DNA from: Beverwykella pulmonaria
Lineage: Eukaryota > Ascomycota > Dothideomycetes > Pleosporales > Melanommataceae
DNA length: 64,000 nt
Direction of reading: 5' to 3'
Assembly (NCBI GenBank): GCA_001599595.1
Contig: BCHH01000006.1
Location: 1,361,197 to 1,425,196 of the forward strand
How positions within the stretch are numbered: the first letter of the stretch is position 1; each line of letters begins with the position of its first letter. Below are positions 57,825 through 64,000 of this stretch, one piece after another. A program made the translations under genes and the position numbers. The notes below the pieces were generated by a model that saw only the letters and a program-made list of their open reading frames with translations, had not been told where the DNA came from and did no database searches.

Positions 57825-58823
57825 CTACTCCGAACATAGAGTAACTTCCGAGTAAGCTCTCCTCTTTCCATTATGTGCGACCTGCACCAACATCAAAAAC
57901 ATGTCATCGTCCGGGTTGAACTCCTTCAACACTCTCCCCCCAAACTCATGGAAAGACTGCAATTGCGTGCCCACCTCTAACCCATTGCTCACACCCGCGG
58001 AAGCTATCCAAGCCTGCGGAGACTCGGCTCTCCAGAGCCCGACACGGCCGTCGAACGGAAGTGACTCAAAAAGCAGTTTGTGTCGACAATATCCGTACTT
58101 CCACCCTGTGAACGAGCAAGACACGACATACGATAGGATGATGGTGCGGCGCGTGGTTTCTCCAAGCAGCCATGCTTGCCAGGGACTTAGACCCGCTGGT
58201 ATCCTGCTCCAGGCTGTTGTCCACAGCGTCCATGCCCAATACGATAAGCGCCAGAGATGTAACTCGGCGGATTTCTGGACGTCGGGATTGGTATGGAAGA
58301 GAAAGGTGATGAGGTAAACAATAAGAGCCTGGATGGCCGTGATGGCATCTCCGAGTGGGACAACGTTGATGTTTATTGAGAGTAGGTCGTGGAATTGCTG
58401 GTTCTCTGGCTTCTCCATCATCTCCGCAATGTTGGTGAGGTAGTTTCGCTCGCCGTGGAATTGCAGCTTCGGATGCACTAGGGCGGACATATAACCCACT
58501 TTTACAAGGCTAGGGGTTTGCTGTAGGACCCAGATCACATAGTGTATGTGAGTCCACTCGAAACGGATGTTGATCGCTGAGTAGGTGCGCTGCGTGTTCA
58601 GGGAAGACGCTAACTTGAGGTAGCAGAGCTCGGGAGAATGCTGAGATTCCAAGTCTCGAGAGATAAGCCGAGTGGATAGAGGCTCTAGGTCGTACTCGCA
58701 TGCGAGCTGCTTTTTCGTGCATCGAATGCAGCTTGGTAGTTGGACACTGCACTTGCGTTTTGATTTGGTGCAGTTTCGACATGCTTTTCGCAGGCTATTG
58801 GTCATCGTCTCGTTCGTCGCCAT
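57825..58823 (-). CDS. Zn2Cys6 regulator, short form
   Basis: Intronless gene of 332 residues. The first ATG gives MATNETMTNSLRKACRNC; the open frame runs 43 codons further up but without an ATG. The zinc cluster, right at the N-terminus (about 14-42), reads C-x2-C-x6-C-x6-C-x2-C-x6-C in ACRNCTKSKRKC, SVQLPSCIRC and TKKQLACEY. The rest is a helical region rich in Trp and hydrophobics (IHYVIWVLQQTPSLVKVGYM, LHLWRLSYWAWTLW) and resembles the shorter fungal regulators found in secondary-metabolite or transport clusters. It is divergent from an MFS gene 547 bases away, a typical regulator/target layout. Targets are not shown. Confidence 0.85.
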   Translation of the reverse strand: MATNETMTNSLRKACRNCTKSKRKCSVQLPSCIRCTKKQLACEYDLEPLSTRLISRDLESQHSPELCYLKLASSLNTQRTYSAINIRFEWTHIHYVIWVLQQTPSLVKVGYMSALVHPKLQFHGERNYLTNIAEMMEKPENQQFHDLLSININVVPLGDAITAIQALIVYLITFLFHTNPDVQKSAELHLWRLSYWAWTLWTTAWSRIPAGLSPWQAWLLGETTRRTIILSYVVSCSFTGWKYGYCRHKLLFESLPFDGRVGLWRAESPQAWIASAGVSNGLEVGTQLQSFHEFGGRVLKEFNPDDDMFLMLVQVAHNGKRRAYSEVTLCSE

Positions 58824-59370
58824 TTCGAATGATGCAATTCCAACGCTTCCAGGCGTAGAGAGCGTCAACAAAGATGTTGATACGAGAGCAGTCTGAACCC
58901 TTTGGGAATGGATCCCACTCTTCTTCCCTATGCTCTTTGGTATGTCTTTCACGTCCGTAAGGATTCCTTTTTGTCGGTTTTAACGGGGAAAATCGGTTTT
59001 CTTATAAAACTGAGTGGGAACTAAACCTGAACCGGTGAAGCTCCCTCAAGATCGGCAAGCCTATGATTTCAACTGTGAACGTCTTTCATGCAGTCCTTAA
59101 CTCCGAAAGGAGTTGGGGCCCTCTGCTAAATCGAATATGGCTTAGCGATTTCTTGAAGTGGTTTAGTTTCCGCCATGTTTCTCAACCACAAACTTACGCC
59201 CCTCATTTTCACTCGTCGTTCCTCCTGACTTAGCGTCTGGTAAGATAGTAGATGCAAAATGGCCTCTCAATGTAAAAATGTATCTGTTTCTCACAAGATG
59301 CTATATATCCCTGGAAGCCGCTCATCGTGCAAGGTACAAAGCGTCTTCCATTGCCCTCCCATCTTGCAAA
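58824..59370. promoter_or_regulatory. Divergent promoter, regulator and MFS gene
   Basis: 547 bases separate the start codons of the minus-strand Zn2Cys6 regulator and the plus-strand transporter. I could not single out a CGG-triplet operator by eye. The arrangement suggests that one control region serves both genes. Confidence 0.5.
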
Positions 59371-61318
59371 ATGACCCCCCTTCTCAAACATTCAGCAATC
59401 GGCACTCTAATCCAGCTCTATCGTAAAGGCTACATCACCTTCTCTCGGAAAGAGAACAAAGGAACTACTCATGGTTCTTCTACAGACGACATACCAACAC
59501 CATTCGAGGATAAGAATAGAGACATCAACTTGGTAGATTGGACCGGACCAAGTAAGACACCCATTTCAGCTGACAGTGACCTGTAATTTGATTTAGTATA
59601 GATGACCCAGAAAATCCATTGAATTGGCCACTTGCACACAAAGTGTTGATTACAGCCCTACTTAGGTGTGCATTTGTTTGCTTTCAATCAGCTCTCGACC
59701 GCTAATGATCATCCAGTCTGTACACTTTCGCCGTGTACATTGGCTCATCAATCTACACTTCAAGTCAGCAGTCCGTAATCAGCATATTCGGCGTTAGCCA
59801 CGCAGCTGGTGCTCTCGGTCTTGCCCTCTACGTCCTCGTAAACACCTCATCCCTAAAACAACCCTCACTCCCATGCTGATAGTGAAATAGGGCTATGGAT
59901 TCGGATGCCTCCTCTTCTCACCCATATCCGAAATCCCCTTCATCGGCCGCAACCCCCCATACGCAATCTCAGGCCTCCTCTTCATCACCCTGTGCATCCC
60001 CACCGCCCTCGTCACCAACTACCCAGGCCTCATGATCTTGCGTTTTCTCCTCGGCTTCATGTGTTCGCCCTGTCTCGCCACCGCCGGCGCCTCATTCGCG
60101 GATATATGGCGGCCTCCGCAGTTCCCTTTCGCCATCGCGCTATGGGCGGGGACCGCTGCTTTGGGCCCGACTTTTGGCCCGACGGTATCAGTGTTTGCCG
60201 TGGAAAAACTAGGGTGGAGGTTCTCGAGCTGGGAATTGTTGATTATTTCGGGGCCGATATATGTACTGCTGGTTTGTTGTTTGCCTGAGACGTCGGGACC
60301 GACAATATTATTCTATCGGGCGAAAAGGTTGAGGGAGCAAACTGGGAATCTGGATTTGGCTTCGGAAGCTGAGAAGAGACATAGAGATATTTCGGTTGGG
60401 AGTTTGGCTTGGGGAGCGCTTGTTAAGCCTTGGGAAATGGTAAGCCGCCTCTAACCCTAATAATGTGAACTGTCTCAAGGTCGTTCACATTCTGGCCGAA
60501 AAGCCGTTCAATGAACAACCTACTAACACAGTATTGGTGATTACCTTTCTTGTTGAATTGCGCTGAATTCTATCTTCTACAGAACATCAAAGATCCAGCC
60601 CTGCTTTTCACAACAATCTATCTCGGGCTCGCATACGGAATCTTCTACTCTTTCTTCGAGGTAGCATTCACCCCCTTACCCTTTATATCGCAAACTAACT
60701 ATCTCCAGTCCCTCCCCCTAGTCTATCCAATCATCTATAACTTCAGCCCAAGCAGCACCGCCCTAATCTTTCTCGCGGCATGTCCCGCTCTCATCCTAGG
60801 CTTTATCATCCAGTGCATCTACCTCAAGAAACGCGCCCTTCCCAGACACAACGACGGGCGCTTCGGAGAGCTAGAGAATCATTTGATACCTGGGTTGCTT
60901 GCAAGCCCAGCTCTATCTATCGGGCTGTTTATCTACGGTACACCTCCCATTCTACTTAACAACTAAATGTTGACCTGTTTTAGCATGGACGTCCCGCCCC
61001 TCAATTCATTGGATGGCCCCCACCACCGGCCTTGCGATCCTAGCATTCGGCATGTATTTCGTTTCGCAAAGTATCTTCCTCTACATCCCTATGATATACC
61101 CGAAATACGCAGCGAGTATCTTTGCAGCAAACAGTCTGGCGAGGAGTTTGTTTGCAGTGGTGGCGATTTTGGTGGCGAGGCCGATGTTTGACGGGCTGGG
61201 GATTGCGGGTGGAGCGAGTCTTTTGGGGGGGTTGATGGGAGTTTGTGTCATCGGGATGGGGTTGTTGTACAGGTATGGTAAGGTTTTGAGGGAGAGAAGT
61301 CGGTTTGCTGAGGGGTGA
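59371..61318 (+). CDS. MFS transporter, DHA1 family
   Basis: Twelve-helix proton antiporter of the fungal DHA1 (benomyl/fluconazole-resistance) type. Seven exons: 59371-59551, 59602-59665, 59717-59837, 59891-60439, 60583-60660, 60709-60937 and 60984-61318; 518 residues, normal for the family. The start MTPLLKHSAIGTLIQLYRKG matches the usual amphipathic opening better than an ATG 31 codons earlier. NDPENPLNWP precedes helix 1. LYVLGYGFGCLLFSPISEIPFIGRNPPY covers helix 2 and the conserved loop 2-3. FLLGFMCSPCLATAGASFADIW and LGWRFSSWELLIISGP mark helices 4 to 6. In the second half, TTIYLGLAYGIFYSFFESLPLVYP and a long GxxxG-rich last helix are seen. The substrate is unknown; the flanking regulator and phenolic oxidase hint at aromatic compounds. 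Confidence 0.92.
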
Positions 61319-62220
61319 GGAGGGGTCAGCGGAGTGGAGACTGATCGAACATGTGTGTAGAACAATATATATACGTTCGTGAGAAATACTATAATAACAA
61401 GTAAAGTTAACCTAAGTAATCGGGGTAACCAGATACTTGTATAGATTGCTCATGGTAATCGCGACTCGCCAAATGGGTCTCGTAATCTCACTAACCTAGC
61501 TAACCTAGCTAACCATGGTTAACCACAGTAGCCAGATTCTAATTTACACTTTGCCGATGTAGTGGCTCTGAAAATGAGCCATCCCTGACAAATCCCTTTG
61601 GACTTGCTTCAGGCTACAGTAAGAGCCGGACTAAAACACATTCCGCACCCTATAGTACAAGTGTATGTTCCGATCTTGTAGTTAGCTTCTCCGCTTATTT
61701 ACACCCGCTAACATCATCTGGATGATGAAATCCTCGAACATTTGGAGATGGGAGTAGTATCCAGAGAACACGCCTCCGAGTATCTGTTTCATTGCGGTTT
61801 GTACAGGTCTGAGCCGAGCATGTTGGAAAGATCCTGCATGCGAAGGGCAAGCTTCAAGAGTCCTGAACCCAATACCTTCAATGAGGCGGCTTATGGGAAG
61901 TTATTCGGCCCAGCAACTCCCATCGGTATTGACACAAACTCGACTGAGGCAGTTAGGGTGTGCTAAAATTATGTAACTAGTACAGTGGCGTACTGGCAAA
62001 AGGCGGGAAATACCCCACTCTCGCCACTCGAAGTGGAGTTCTTCCGCTATGCAGCGAGAACCGTTTTTGGTCAGTGTAATTATAACTTGACCATGATTAT
62101 CAACTCAGATATGTCCCTACTTAGCCGTGTCAGTTCGTGCCCTATCTCGAGATTTTCAATCTTCATCATCGCGTTGTGCCAGAGACTTCAATAGCTTCAG
62201 TCCCATTCAGAACCGTCAGC
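61319..62220. other. Intergenic, possible gene relic
   Basis: Between the MFS gene and the oxidase. At 61490-61530, CTAACCTAG-type units repeat and end in the palindrome TTAACCATGGTTAA-like core. From about 61715 a plus-strand frame gives LDDEILEHLEMGVVSREHAS and continues as SEYLFHCG, which resembles the start of a fungal regulator's middle domain, but it stops within 85 codons and no partner exon is found. It may be a decayed remnant. Confidence 0.4.

Positions 62221-64000
<1,780 letters not shown>

Overview
This window reads as nuclear DNA of a filamentous ascomycete (Pezizomycotina; a dothideomycete is my best guess, not proven). The protein-coding genes are interrupted by many short GT-AG introns of about 45-180 bases, often with an ACTAAC/CTAAC-like branch point. 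There are no operons or ribosome-binding sites. The products include fungal-type Zn2Cys6 regulators, MFS transporters, a Kelch/coiled-coil polarity protein and a cell-wall chitinase. I built gene models by hand, joining exons only where phase and protein-family sequence agreed. No tRNA, rRNA, CRISPR array or intact transposon was found.

Layout. 1-9.3 kb is gene-poor: an AP-1-like bZIP factor (1.1-2.1 kb, minus), a six-copy 25-bp tandem repeat upstream of it, and an intronless single-pass membrane protein (6.8-7.6 kb). 9.3-18 kb holds an F-box protein, the ribosome-associated Hsp70 SSZ1 divergent from the exosome subunit RRP40, a possible nonsense-broken reading frame, and cytosolic aspartyl-tRNA synthetase. 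18.4-29 kb holds the TORC1 scaffold KOG1/Raptor (minus) divergent from a Tea1-like Kelch polarity protein (plus). 30-37 kb holds a 1,761-residue ankyrin protein whose N-terminus looks like a nucleotidyltransferase fold, convergent with a PARP-type ADP-ribosyltransferase. 38.8-45.8 kb holds a coiled-coil protein of unknown function and a secreted GH18 chitinase with three chitin-binding modules. 48-54 kb holds an MFS transporter followed by a Zn2Cys6 regulator. 54-57 kb holds a small type I membrane protein and a small three-exon gene. 57.8-64 kb holds a second Zn2Cys6 regulator divergent from a second MFS transporter, then a vanillyl-alcohol-oxidase-like flavoenzyme cut off by the window end.

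How the genes relate. The left two thirds is mostly housekeeping growth machinery: translation (SSZ1, aspartyl-tRNA synthetase), RNA decay (RRP40), nutrient signalling (KOG1) and hyphal polarity (Tea1). The right third is accessory: two transporter/regulator pairs, the second beside a phenolic-compound oxidase, which suggests a small uptake, efflux or detoxification module. The most unusual items are the nucleotidyltransferase-like/ankyrin protein with its GC-AG intron, the PARP-like protein with an altered triad, the 12-base microexon in the oxidase gene, and the chitinase whose linker is a coding minisatellite.
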